Virus record (IMG/VR): IMGVR_UViG_3300021599_000216
Span: 1 to 20,774 of that record
DNA length: 20,774 bases
Source of the DNA: a virus
Reading direction: 5' to 3' (one strand)
Under the pieces are notes generated by a model, which saw only the letters and a list, made by a program, of their open reading frames with translations, ran no database searches and was not told the DNA's origin. Of this stretch, positions 13,984-19,116 are shown in pieces. The position numbers and the translations under genes were made by a program. Every line of letters begins with the position of its first letter. The first letter of the stretch is position 1.

Positions 13984-14160
13984 ATGCAAGTAGAACTAGA
14001 CTATATTACAGAGGCTTTACACGCTATCGACCTCAATTTAGAAGACGTCAATAGAGGCATGACACCTAGCGGATACTTAACCATAAATTCTTATTTAGAA
14101 GACATGCGTTATAGACTATCCGAAATTACTACTGAAATATCAAATATGGAGATAACATAA
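13984..14160 (+). CDS. Hypothetical protein (58 aa)
   Basis: This short gene encodes 58 aa: MQVELDYITEALHAIDLNLE, then DVNRGMTPSGYLTINSYLED, ending EITTEISNMEIT. It is acidic and probably all helical, with heptad-like spacing of Leu and Ile that could form a coiled coil. TAAGGAGAATAAC is the ribosome-binding site. The stop TAA shares its last base with the next ATG (TAATG). No family is recognised. Confidence 0.6.
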   Translation: MQVELDYITEALHAIDLNLEDVNRGMTPSGYLTINSYLEDMRYRLSEITTEISNMEIT

Positions 14161-14459
14161 TGAGATTCGCTAGTAAACGTGATTTTATCAGTATGGCTCA
14201 ATTGTGGAAATATAAACCACAGGTAGAACTATACAAAATGACATTTAAACAATTAGAAAATGTATGGCTTACTTACAGGGAAACCAAAATGAATAGAACC
14301 GAACTCATTCAAAAAATACTCAATGCAAATCTTGACTTATGCCAAAACAATACAGAACTTAACGATTCTATGTTATATGACTTGCTTATGTATGGCTTCA
14401 AAGGTTTAGAAAAGATGACCATTGAAGAACTCAATACAGAATTGGAGAACTTATCATGA
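14160..14459 (+). CDS. Hypothetical protein (99 aa)
   Basis: This 99-aa protein has a basic N-terminus (MRFASKRDFISMAQLWKYKP) and an acidic helical C-terminus (LLMYGFKGLEKMTIEELNTE, LENLS). The middle has FKQLENVWLTYRETKMNRTELIQKIL. The end 'K.L.KMTIEEL...L' is a common helical cap in small phage proteins. I recognise no domain. It is coupled at both ends (TAATG at its start, ATGA at its stop), with a GGAG ribosome-binding site inside the preceding gene. Confidence 0.65.
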   Translation: MRFASKRDFISMAQLWKYKPQVELYKMTFKQLENVWLTYRETKMNRTELIQKILNANLDLCQNNTELNDSMLYDLLMYGFKGLEKMTIEELNTELENLS

Positions 14460-14617
14460 TTAAATATAAAGGAGATATTGCATCAATAGATAATTTAAGC
14501 GATGCTCTAGAATTATTTTCTAGGCATGATATTTTGGTAAAAATAACAAATAAAGCTAAAACCAATCCGTATGGAGATGAATTAAAAAAAGCATTTTTTA
14601 AGGATAATTTAAAATGA
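14456..14617 (+). CDS. Hypothetical protein (53 aa)
   Basis: This 53-aa product reads MIKYKGDIASIDNLSDALEL, then FSRHDILVKITNKAKTNPYG and DELKKAFFKDNLK. It is basic at the ends. The 'DI.SIDNLSDAL.LF..HDI' stretch suggests a small alpha/beta fold. No family is recognised. It overlaps both neighbours by four bases. The ribosome-binding site TTGGAGAACTTATC lies in the previous gene. Confidence 0.6.
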   Translation: MIKYKGDIASIDNLSDALELFSRHDILVKITNKAKTNPYGDELKKAFFKDNLK

Positions 14618-14775
14618 GTGACTTTACTTATTCTTATGAACCTGAAACCAAAAAGTTTGAACTATTTATAAATCATAACCTTATCTACTCATTCGTAGAT
14701 TGTGAGCCTATGACAGAAAATGAGGCTTATAACATGGCTGAAGACTTATATACAGAATATCATTCACACAAATAG
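14614..14775 (+). CDS. Hypothetical protein (53 aa)
   Basis: This 53-aa acidic product reads MSDFTYSYEPETKKFELFIN, then HNLIYSFVDCEPMTENEAYN and MAEDLYTEYHSHK. The 'SY.P.TK.FELFIN...IYS' start looks like a beta hairpin and the 'TENEAYNMAEDLYTEY' part like a helix. No family is recognised. The start is coupled to the previous gene (ATGA), with only a weak AAGGATAA ribosome-binding site. It ends nine bases before the next gene. Confidence 0.6.
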   Translation: MSDFTYSYEPETKKFELFINHNLIYSFVDCEPMTENEAYNMAEDLYTEYHSHK

Positions 14776-14784
14776 GAGATTAAA

Positions 14785-15000
14785 ATGACACAATATACTT
14801 ATGCACAGGTATGTTTACATTTAACTGAAATTTTACCTGATAATCCATATTTAGAATCTAAAATGTCTAAAATTGATTATTACCAAATAATTTTCAACAT
14901 AGCTGATAAAGCTATAAAAAAACTAAAATTTAATGAAGATTCAGAAAACTTATACGAAACCCTTGATGAATGGGTTAGTGTAAACAATATATCTATATAG
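14785..15000 (+). CDS. Hypothetical protein (71 aa)
   Basis: This 71-aa soluble acidic helical protein reads MTQYTYAQVCLHLTEILPDN, then YQIIFNIADKAIKKLKFNED and SENLYETLDEWVSVNNISI. I recognise no domain. It has a strong TAGGAGATTAAA ribosome-binding site that overlaps the previous stop. Its own stop is 10 bases before the next ATG. Confidence 0.65.
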   Translation: MTQYTYAQVCLHLTEILPDNPYLESKMSKIDYYQIIFNIADKAIKKLKFNEDSENLYETLDEWVSVNNISI

Positions 15001-15010
15001 GAGAGCTAAA

Positions 15011-15202
15011 ATGTCAATAGAATATGGAAATCTATGCCATATATCCGATTATTATAAAGATAGCGATAATGAAGGATTTGTTTATGGACTTGAATTAACA
15101 GACAATAAAAATTTTATGGATTACGAGTGTTTTTGGTTTAAATCTACTGAAAAACGTTTTGAGTTTATCAAACAACACAATATTATTTTAAAAGGAGACT
15201 AA
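15011..15202 (+). CDS. Hypothetical protein (63 aa)
   Basis: This 63-aa protein reads MSIEYGNLCHISDYYKDSDN, then VYGLELTDNKNFMDYECFWF and KSTEKRFEFIKQHNIILKGD. The alternation of short strands followed by 'W.KS.EKR..FI' suggests a compact beta-alpha fold. No named family is assigned. TAGGAGAGCTAAA is the ribosome-binding site. Confidence 0.65.
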   Translation: MSIEYGNLCHISDYYKDSDNEGFVYGLELTDNKNFMDYECFWFKSTEKRFEFIKQHNIILKGD

Positions 15203-15203
15203 A

Positions 15204-15383
15204 ATGTATGTTTTAAACACACAGGAACGCACCATAAAGCGTTTTTCTAACAAAGACCTATCTATATGGGTCAATGAGTTAATCAAGTATAATAGAAGCC
15301 TTAAAAGCTATCTATTTATGTCTACTAAAAAAGAAGCTACTAATTTTATTAAAAACCAATTAAAAAGGAACTTAAATGGATAG
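15204..15383 (+). CDS. Hypothetical basic protein (59 aa)
   Basis: This 59-aa Lys-rich product reads MYVLNTQERTIKRFSNKDL, then SIWVNELIKYNRSLKSYLFM and STKKEATNFIKNQLKRNLNG. It contrasts with the acidic neighbours. AAAGGAGACTAAA is a strong ribosome-binding site one base after the previous stop. Its 3' end overlaps the next gene by 8 bases. No domain is recognised. Confidence 0.6.
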   Translation: MYVLNTQERTIKRFSNKDLSIWVNELIKYNRSLKSYLFMSTKKEATNFIKNQLKRNLNG

Positions 15384-15548
15384 AGATCTAGAGAAGATTC
15401 TTGTAGACTTATTATTAGGGTTTGTTTTGCTAGGATTATTGACAATCCTATTTAAAGTAATTGAGTTTACCCTGAAACGATTATTTACGTTTTTTAGGTT
15501 TTGACATGCCTGCTTCAGTTTACCTTTTTTGGTGGTAGGTTTTTTCAT
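15372..15548 (-). CDS. Possible small basic ORF antisense to island end (58 codons)
   Basis: Leftward from ATG 15546-15548 a 58-codon frame begins MKKPTTKKGKLKQACQNLKN, Lys-rich like the small basic proteins beside the terminase. It lies directly downstream of the leftward terminator at 15558, where a read-through late transcript would begin. Its second half merely mirrors the 42-aa membrane gene on the other strand, and the ribosome-binding site is weak (GGA). It is probably non-coding or a shorter real peptide. Listed with low confidence. Confidence 0.2.
   Translation of the reverse strand: MKKPTTKKGKLKQACQNLKNVNNRFRVNSITLNRIVNNPSKTNPNNKSTRIFSRSLSI
15376..15504 (+). CDS. Single-span membrane peptide (42 aa), end of island
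   Basis: This 42-aa product has a charged start (MDRDLEKILVD), a long hydrophobic helix (LLLGFVLLGLLTILF, about residues 11-26) and a basic aromatic tail ending FTFFRF. It is an inner-membrane peptide with a probable N-out or N-in single span. AAAGGAACTTAA serves as the ribosome-binding site and it overlaps the previous gene by 8 bases. It is the last gene of the rightward island and converges on the leftward Q-region transcript. A holin-like or membrane-modifier role is possible but unproven. Confidence 0.55.
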   Translation: MDRDLEKILVDLLLGFVLLGLLTILFKVIEFTLKRLFTFFRF

Positions 15549-15557
15549 ATTTTATCC

Positions 15558-15588
15558 AAAAAAAAAAGCCCTTTATTTATAAGGGCTT
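15558..15588 (-). terminator. Strong leftward intrinsic terminator (tR'-like)
   Basis: AAGCCCTT (15566-15573) and AAGGGCTT (15581-15588) form a perfect 8-bp stem with a 7-base loop. In the leftward direction the stem runs straight into ten T residues (the A10 run at 15558-15567, partly within the stem). This is the end of the leftward operon and of the short transcript that starts near 15626. Confidence 0.9.
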
Positions 15589-15626
15589 AAATGTGCTACG
15601 GAGAGTATGGGCGAGACTATCCCAAC
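15558..15626 (-). ncRNA. Predicted ~69-nt terminated leader RNA (lambda 6S-like)
   Basis: A perfect consensus promoter (-10 at 15633-15638) should start leftward RNA at about 15626. The strong terminator ends it near 15558, giving about 69 nt with no ORF of note. It has a small GGG/CCC hairpin near its 5' end and the terminator hairpin at the 3' end. Placement directly after a Q-like gene mirrors lambda pR'-6S RNA-tR'. It could also act as an independent small RNA. Its existence is predicted from promoter plus terminator only. Confidence 0.6.
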
Positions 15627-15632
15627 AGGCGA

Positions 15633-15661
15633 ATTATATCATAGTTAAATACTCGTGTCAA
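15633..15661 (-). promoter_or_regulatory. Perfect consensus leftward promoter (pR'-like)
   Basis: Read leftward, TTGACA (15656-15661) and TATAAT (15633-15638) are exactly 17 bases apart. This is the strongest possible sigma-70 match in the window. It overlaps the last codons of the Q-like gene. A second -10-like hexamer, GATAGT (15616-15621), lies at about +6 to +11, where lambdoid late promoters carry a sigma-dependent pause element that Q needs. Confidence 0.8.
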
Positions 15662-15984
15662 GCGACTATACGCCTAGAAGCCATAGATAGCATGTTATCG
15701 AAAGCAAGACCTAATTGATACTCATAGTCATCGTATTTAGATGTCTTTAAGTATCTAGCGTATACCGCATCTTTCTGATGTTTGGGCAAACTGCTTATAA
15801 TTGCATCAATTGTTCTGACATTGGTTATATCCATCTCTGACACCATGTCTTCAAAAGCATCGCTAGTAGATTCACCACCGCTAATCATACCCAATGACTT
15901 GCTTGGATAGCCTAGCTTTGTGCTTGGTGCGTGCATCCATCTAGCCCAATCATCTAAAATCTGTTTAAGCCTATCTATGTGCAT
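15658..15984 (-). CDS. Q: Q-like late antitermination protein (108 aa)
   Basis: I place the start at ATG 15982-15984, not at the distal ATG 135 bases upstream. It has GAGGAAGCTA as ribosome-binding site and overlaps the preceding gene by only 14 bases. The product reads MHIDRLKQILDDWARWMHAP, then TKLGYPSKSLG, IDAIISSLPKHQKDAVYARYL and a C-terminal SMASRRIVA. 'LDDWARW' at the start, 'LGYPS', and the sigma-like 'V..AI..LP...R.A...RYL' helix pair resemble phage antitermination Q proteins (PF06530-type). A perfect promoter and a terminator follow at once, just as Q precedes pR' and tR' in lambda. The family call is by eye. It could also be an ArpU or RinA-type late regulator. Confidence 0.65.
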   Translation of the reverse strand: MHIDRLKQILDDWARWMHAPSTKLGYPSKSLGMISGGESTSDAFEDMVSEMDITNVRTIDAIISSLPKHQKDAVYARYLKTSKYDDYEYQLGLAFDNMLSMASRRIVA

Positions 15985-16318
15985 TAGCTTCCTCTTCAGT
16001 GTGAATATAAATGCCTTTGATCCTGTCGCTAAAGTCTGGCATAGGGTGAAATATGTTTTGTAATAAATTAACTTTAGGTTTAAAGTATCTGTATATTTTC
16101 TTTTGTCCCTGTTGTTCACGTTCTGTTGAATTTAACATGCCTAAATTTTTCATGTTTAATACAATGTATTGGATCTTTCTGTGTTCCATACCCATTTCTT
16201 CAGATAACTCTGCAATGGTTAAAGATTTATCACCTAACGCATCTAAAATTAAATTACGCATTTTTTCTATATGAACTAAACGACCTTTAACATTATATTC
16301 TCTAACTTTAGCTTCCAT
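15971..16318 (-). CDS. Winged-helix transcriptional regulator (115 aa)
   Basis: This 115-aa protein reads MEAKVREYNVKGRLVHIEKM, then RNLILDALGDKSLTIAELSE, EMGMEHRKIQYIVLNMKNLG and MLNSTEREQQGQKKIYRYFK. The helix - 'LTIAELSEEMGM..RKIQYIVLNMKNLGML' - wing (KKIYRYF) layout is that of a winged helix of the MarR or ArsR kind. The C-terminal 30 residues (FHPMPDFSDRIKGIYIHTEE) are probably a short extension. It lies between the nuclease-like gene and the Q-like gene, and its stop overlaps the Q start. It probably tunes early-to-late transcription, but the target is unknown. Confidence 0.7.
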   Translation of the reverse strand: MEAKVREYNVKGRLVHIEKMRNLILDALGDKSLTIAELSEEMGMEHRKIQYIVLNMKNLGMLNSTEREQQGQKKIYRYFKPKVNLLQNIFHPMPDFSDRIKGIYIHTEEEANAHR

Positions 16319-16326
16319 ACTTTTCC

Positions 16327-16641
16327 TTATGATACATCCATTACTTTACATTCCCACTTCCTGCCAGTCTTGACCCACCCATGAATATGTATTTTCATAC
16401 CACTCTTACGAACCGTTCCCACATACTCACTATCCGCAATCTTATGAGCCCTTGCTGACATGTTGCTAGCAGAGGTAGTTTGAACTGCAAGTATCTCACC
16501 ATCTTTAATAGCAAGCAAATCTATAAAGCCAAACATGTCCTGTCTTATTTTTGCAAAAGCGTTCCATCGTTCTGTAATAGCTACAAGGTATCCATCTGCT
16601 CTTAACTTCTTAAGGCTTAACTGCGTTGGGCTTGTCGCCAT
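16327..16641 (-). CDS. PD-(D/E)XK / resolvase-like phage protein (104 aa)
   Basis: This 104-aa protein starts MATSPTQLSLKKLRADGYLV and contains WNAFAKIRQDMFGFIDLLAI, GEILAVQTTSASNMSARAHK, and ends HGWVKTGRKWECKVMDVS. 'GFIDLLAI..GEILAVQ.TS' is laid out like the D...ExK core of small PD-(D/E)XK nucleases (VRR-NUC or Holliday resolvase-like). In this widespread phage family the final Lys position is replaced by Gln and Thr, so it may be a catalytically altered or structural relative. It overlaps the methylase 3' end by 32 bases. Recombination or repair context supports DNA binding. Confidence 0.6.
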   Translation of the reverse strand: MATSPTQLSLKKLRADGYLVAITERWNAFAKIRQDMFGFIDLLAIKDGEILAVQTTSASNMSARAHKIADSEYVGTVRKSGMKIHIHGWVKTGRKWECKVMDVS

Positions 16642-17200
16642 CTATTTCATTCCCCCATACATCCCAACCTTCAGACTTTTGTCTAGCAAATAATTCTATT
16701 CTAGGCAAATCACCACTATGTGCAACAATAATATCTTTAAATATTTTTGGCTTTTCACTATGTTTTCTTGAGTTTATTTCATATACAGCTTGCCCTTCAT
16801 CTACAACATTTATAATTGATTTGTTAATTCTAGGCAACTTACCTTTCGTTGCAAACAAAATATGTTCAGTTGCCCCTCTAAAATAATAACCTAATCCCAT
16901 TTCTTTATTAAGATTGCTATATAACTTTACCCAAGTAATAGTTTGTTTGTAATTAAAGCCCCAAGCATCACATAAATCATGTGCTTCTCTAACGAATGAA
17001 TTTGTATACCACATATATAAATGACAATTATTATCTGCAATATTTTGTATAGGCAATTTTTTAATATCATTTATATTCATTGTATCGTAATGATGATGAA
17101 CAGCACCATTACCCCAATTTTCTTTATAAGACCATGGTGGGTCTGCATAAATAATATTATATTTTTTATTTGGAAATGGTATGTAATTACTTGATTCCAT
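16610..17200 (-). CDS. MT-A70-type adenine DNA methylase (196 aa)
   Basis: The product reads MESSNYIPFPNKKYNIIYAD, then PPWSYKENWG. It shows a catalytic DPPW motif at residues 20-23, then CHLYMWYTNSFVREAHDLCD, WVKLYSNLNKEMGLGYYFRG, TEHILFATKGK, HSEKPKIFKDIIVAHSGDLP, RIELFARQKSEGWDVWGNE. The DPPW, 'GYYFRGATEHILF..KG' and 'HS.KP' blocks define MT-A70 N6-adenine methyltransferases of phages. It transfers methyl from SAM to adenine, often to shield phage DNA from restriction. An upstream ATG at 17231-17233 exists. I prefer 17198-17200, which limits overlap to 14 bases. No partner restriction enzyme is present, so it is an orphan methylase. Confidence 0.85.
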   Translation of the reverse strand: MESSNYIPFPNKKYNIIYADPPWSYKENWGNGAVHHHYDTMNINDIKKLPIQNIADNNCHLYMWYTNSFVREAHDLCDAWGFNYKQTITWVKLYSNLNKEMGLGYYFRGATEHILFATKGKLPRINKSIINVVDEGQAVYEINSRKHSEKPKIFKDIIVAHSGDLPRIELFARQKSEGWDVWGNEIDGDKPNAVKP

Positions 17201-17369
17201 CAAATTGACTTTCGTTAGGTTTAGATATGCCATCTATAAAACGTTTTTCTACTTCACCTGTAGACTTGTTTAATTCGTATTCGTAATTTTTTTTAAATAT
17301 TTTATTCCAGTTGTCTTCTGCTTCTTGTTCAGAAATTAACAATGGTCTTCTTCCAGAACCTTTACCCAA
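17187..17369 (-). CDS. Small phage protein (60 aa)
   Basis: This 60-aa protein reads MGKGSGRRPLLISEQEAEDN, then WNKIFKKNYEYELNKSTGEV and EKRFIDGISKPNESQFDGIK. The 'MGKGSGRRP....E.....NW..IF' start is shared by small phage proteins near nuclease and methylase genes. Function is unknown. It overlaps the YbcO-like gene by 8 bases and the methylase by 14. Confidence 0.6.
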   Translation of the reverse strand: MGKGSGRRPLLISEQEAEDNWNKIFKKNYEYELNKSTGEVEKRFIDGISKPNESQFDGIK

Positions 17370-17652
17370 TTTTAATTACCCCTCTATCAAATAACCAACC
17401 CACAGTTTTACGATGAGCTTGTTCCCATGCTTCTATTCTTTCTGCTCTGTCTAACTCTTTGTTGTTGTCTATCATATCATGACATTGATAACAAAGACTA
17501 GCGATTCTATAATCATGAGCCTTGATGCCTGTGCCTTTACCATCACGCTGTTGATTAGAATGACCTGCACAAACTGTTCCGTCTTGTCTGCCACACATAG
17601 CACATGGAAACTCACGAACCGCTTCTAGCAATTTCTTGCTACGATAATTCAT
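17362..17652 (-). CDS. YbcO-like (DUF1364) nuclease
   Basis: This 96-aa protein reads MNYRSKKLLEAVREFPCAMC, then GRQDGTVCAGHSNQQRDGKG, TGIKAHDYRIASLCYQCHDM, and a C-terminal AEWEQ-like helix ending TVGWLFDRGVIKIG. Cys17-x2-Cys20 and Cys54-x2-Cys57 could hold zinc. His31 (in AGHSN) and His46 (in AHD) are the expected catalytic or metal ligands. The 'C..C......AHSN....GKG...K.HD...A..C..CH...D' pattern is that of the YbcO/DUF1364 family of prophage HNH-like DNases. It follows the NinB pair, as expected in ninR-like recombination regions. Confidence 0.75.
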   Translation of the reverse strand: MNYRSKKLLEAVREFPCAMCGRQDGTVCAGHSNQQRDGKGTGIKAHDYRIASLCYQCHDMIDNNKELDRAERIEAWEQAHRKTVGWLFDRGVIKIG

Positions 17653-17737
17653 AAAAATACCTAATTAGTTTAGCAACGCCACCAACAAACCATACAATGC
17701 AAAATATAACTATGCCATCAATAATTGGTTGCCTCAT
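17639..17737 (-). CDS. Single-span membrane peptide (32 aa)
   Basis: This tiny gene has its ATG overlapping the NinB stop (ATGA) and its own stop 14 bases inside the YbcO-like gene. The 32-aa product reads MRQPIIDGIVIFCIVWFVGG, then VAKLIRYFYELS. Residues about 8-24 form one hydrophobic span. GGAG and GGGAG motifs precede the start. The tight coupling supports real translation. Function is unknown. A membrane peptide inside a recombination operon is unusual. Confidence 0.45.
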   Translation of the reverse strand: MRQPIIDGIVIFCIVWFVGGVAKLIRYFYELS

Positions 17738-18099
17738 AACTCCCAACTCCAACCAAGAGTAGAAGCCCAACGTTCACAGTTTTCTTGATACTCTGTCATT
17801 TCTTTTGTAGTGAGTTTTGTTGTTGACTTAACCAACTCCACAGGATTGCCAGCTATCTCTGTTTGGTAGCGAAGAAACTTATAGCCTAACAACTCATGAA
17901 CTGTGCTAGGATCTTCACCAATGTAATTAGCAATTGACCCATATAGCGACCACAGCCTTTCATTCTGTTCAAGTGACCTTACAACTTTTTCTTCACTAAT
18001 ATTCACACGCCACCTTTTAGTTAAATCAAGAGCTTTGATTTTTGTTATCAAGTTTTCGTAATTGTACTTCGTCAAAACGAACCGAATCATATTTGTCAT
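17734..18099 (-). CDS. ninB: NinB-like recombination protein
   Basis: This 121-aa protein starts MTNMIRFVLTKYNYENLITK and contains KRWRVNISEEKVVRSLEQNE, LWSLYGSIANYIGEDPSTVH, ELLGYKFL, KSTTKLTTKEMTEYQENCER, WASTLGWSW. 'RSLEQN..LW......A..........V...L...FL' and 'STTKL.T.EM.EY.E....WA...GW.W' match the NinB (DUF1367 or Orf/NinB-type) proteins that help RecA and annealing proteins load on single-stranded DNA. An AAGGATGG ribosome-binding site favours the 18099 start over 18090. Its first 74 bases overlap the 59-aa gene in another frame. Confidence 0.8.
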   Translation of the reverse strand: MTNMIRFVLTKYNYENLITKIKALDLTKRWRVNISEEKVVRSLEQNERLWSLYGSIANYIGEDPSTVHELLGYKFLRYQTEIAGNPVELVKSTTKLTTKEMTEYQENCERWASTLGWSWEL

Positions 18100-18205
18100 C
18101 CCATCCTTTAGATTTAAAAGTTACACCTTCTTTAGATGTTGCTTTGTATGTAGCATCTTCACCATACAACTTTTGAACATATTTTATAAACTCATTTATG
18201 GTCAT
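18026..18205 (-). CDS. Hypothetical protein (59 aa) overlapping NinB start
   Basis: This is a short gene with a strong AGGAAAGACC ribosome-binding site and ATGA coupling to the helicase stop. The 59-aa product reads MTINEFIKYVQKLYGEDATY, then KATSKEGVTFKSKGWDDKYD and SVRFDEVQLRKLDNKNQSS. It is charged and soluble, with no recognised family. Its last 74 bases are read in a second frame as the start of NinB, so the overlap region is double-coding if both are real. Confidence 0.6.
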   Translation of the reverse strand: MTINEFIKYVQKLYGEDATYKATSKEGVTFKSKGWDDKYDSVRFDEVQLRKLDNKNQSS

Positions 18206-19116
18206 GGTCTTTCCTTGTAACTTAAACCTTTTTTATCAAACCAAAAATTCCACTTACCTTCAACAGGATAATTACGTTGCTTTTGTAAATATACTACGCA
18301 ATCTGGAATACCTTTTAAATCTTCTGCTGTCTTGTCACCTGTTTCAATATCATACTCTTTCTTCTTATTGCGGAACACACAAATTATGTTATCACATAAA
18401 TTGCGAATATGCGAGCTGCCTAAAATATGAGTAGCATCTGGAACTACGTTTTCATCCGCCATCTTTCTAGTATGTGCCACCAAGAATACATGTATGTTTA
18501 AATCACGACACGTTGTAGCAAGTCTGTCTATAAAAAGCTTTTGTCTTTCATAATTGTCTTCAGAAATATCTGACATCTTCATAAGAGAATCAATCACAAA
18601 TACTTCTACACCTAGGACATGCTTACCCCAATACAATGTAGCAATCATATCTTCTGATGTGGTAGAGCCTGTTTGGTCATAAAGATATAACTTTTCTTTA
18701 GCTCGATCACAAAACTTTATTATAAACTCATCTGTAGGTTCTGATGATTTTAATGTTTGCTGAACCATACGAGCAAGAGTTAATACAGGTCTCATCTCTA
18801 AAGAAGCAATTAAGCATTTAGTATCTTGTTTCATTAAAGATAAAATAATTTGAGACAACCACATACTCTTACCATGCCCTGACACTCCTGTCAAAACAGT
18901 TAGTTCAGCAGGTCTTATTTTAAAGTCATCTTCCGTTTTAACAAAGCCCAACGATTTGCCAGAGTGTATTTCAGAATTAAAATATCGAACCACCGAGTCA
19001 GTAAAAACATCCGTACTCTTAACAAGAAATTCTGCATTTGCATGTTCACCTTTATAATATTCATTTATAATTTCCTTATTGACTGTTAATTTTTCTAATG
19101 CGTCACCTATATTCAT
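18202..19116 (-). CDS. Replicative DnaB-like helicase (RecA-fold, 304 aa)
   Basis: This is a hexameric 5'-3' helicase core for phage DNA replication. Walker A GVSGHGKS is at residues 77-84, after RPAELTVLTG. The catalytic 'ASLEMRP' strand is near 104-110, Walker B VFVIDSL at 172-178, sensor VAHTRK at 213-218, and a final KQRNYPVEGKWNFWFDKKGL with an arginine-finger-like position. At 304 aa it lacks the DnaB N-terminal primase-interacting domain and is similar to T7 gp4 helicase-half proteins and other phage AAA_25/DnaB_C helicases. It is coupled at both ends (ATGA with the O-like gene and with the 59-aa gene). No primase domain is visible. Confidence 0.85.
   Translation of the reverse strand: MNIGDALEKLTVNKEIINEYYKGEHANAEFLVKSTDVFTDSVVRYFNSEIHSGKSLGFVKTEDDFKIRPAELTVLTGVSGHGKSMWLSQIILSLMKQDTKCLIASLEMRPVLTLARMVQQTLKSSEPTDEFIIKFCDRAKEKLYLYDQTGSTTSEDMIATLYWGKHVLGVEVFVIDSLMKMSDISEDNYERQKLFIDRLATTCRDLNIHVFLVAHTRKMADENVVPDATHILGSSHIRNLCDNIICVFRNKKKEYDIETGDKTAEDLKGIPDCVVYLQKQRNYPVEGKWNFWFDKKGLSYKERP

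Noticed and set aside
15590-15657. Possible tRNA between the Q-like gene and the terminator
   Set aside because: No cloverleaf, TPsiC or anticodon arm. The bases are better explained by the promoter and leader.
15985-16119. N-terminal extension of the Q-like frame to ATG 16119
   Set aside because: It would overlap the winged-helix gene by 149 bases and lacks a ribosome-binding site. ATG 15984 has GAGGAA and family-like N-terminus.
18202-18434. Rightward frame opposite the helicase gene
   Set aside because: It is antisense to a clear DnaB-like gene with Walker motifs, and its codons look like a shadow.
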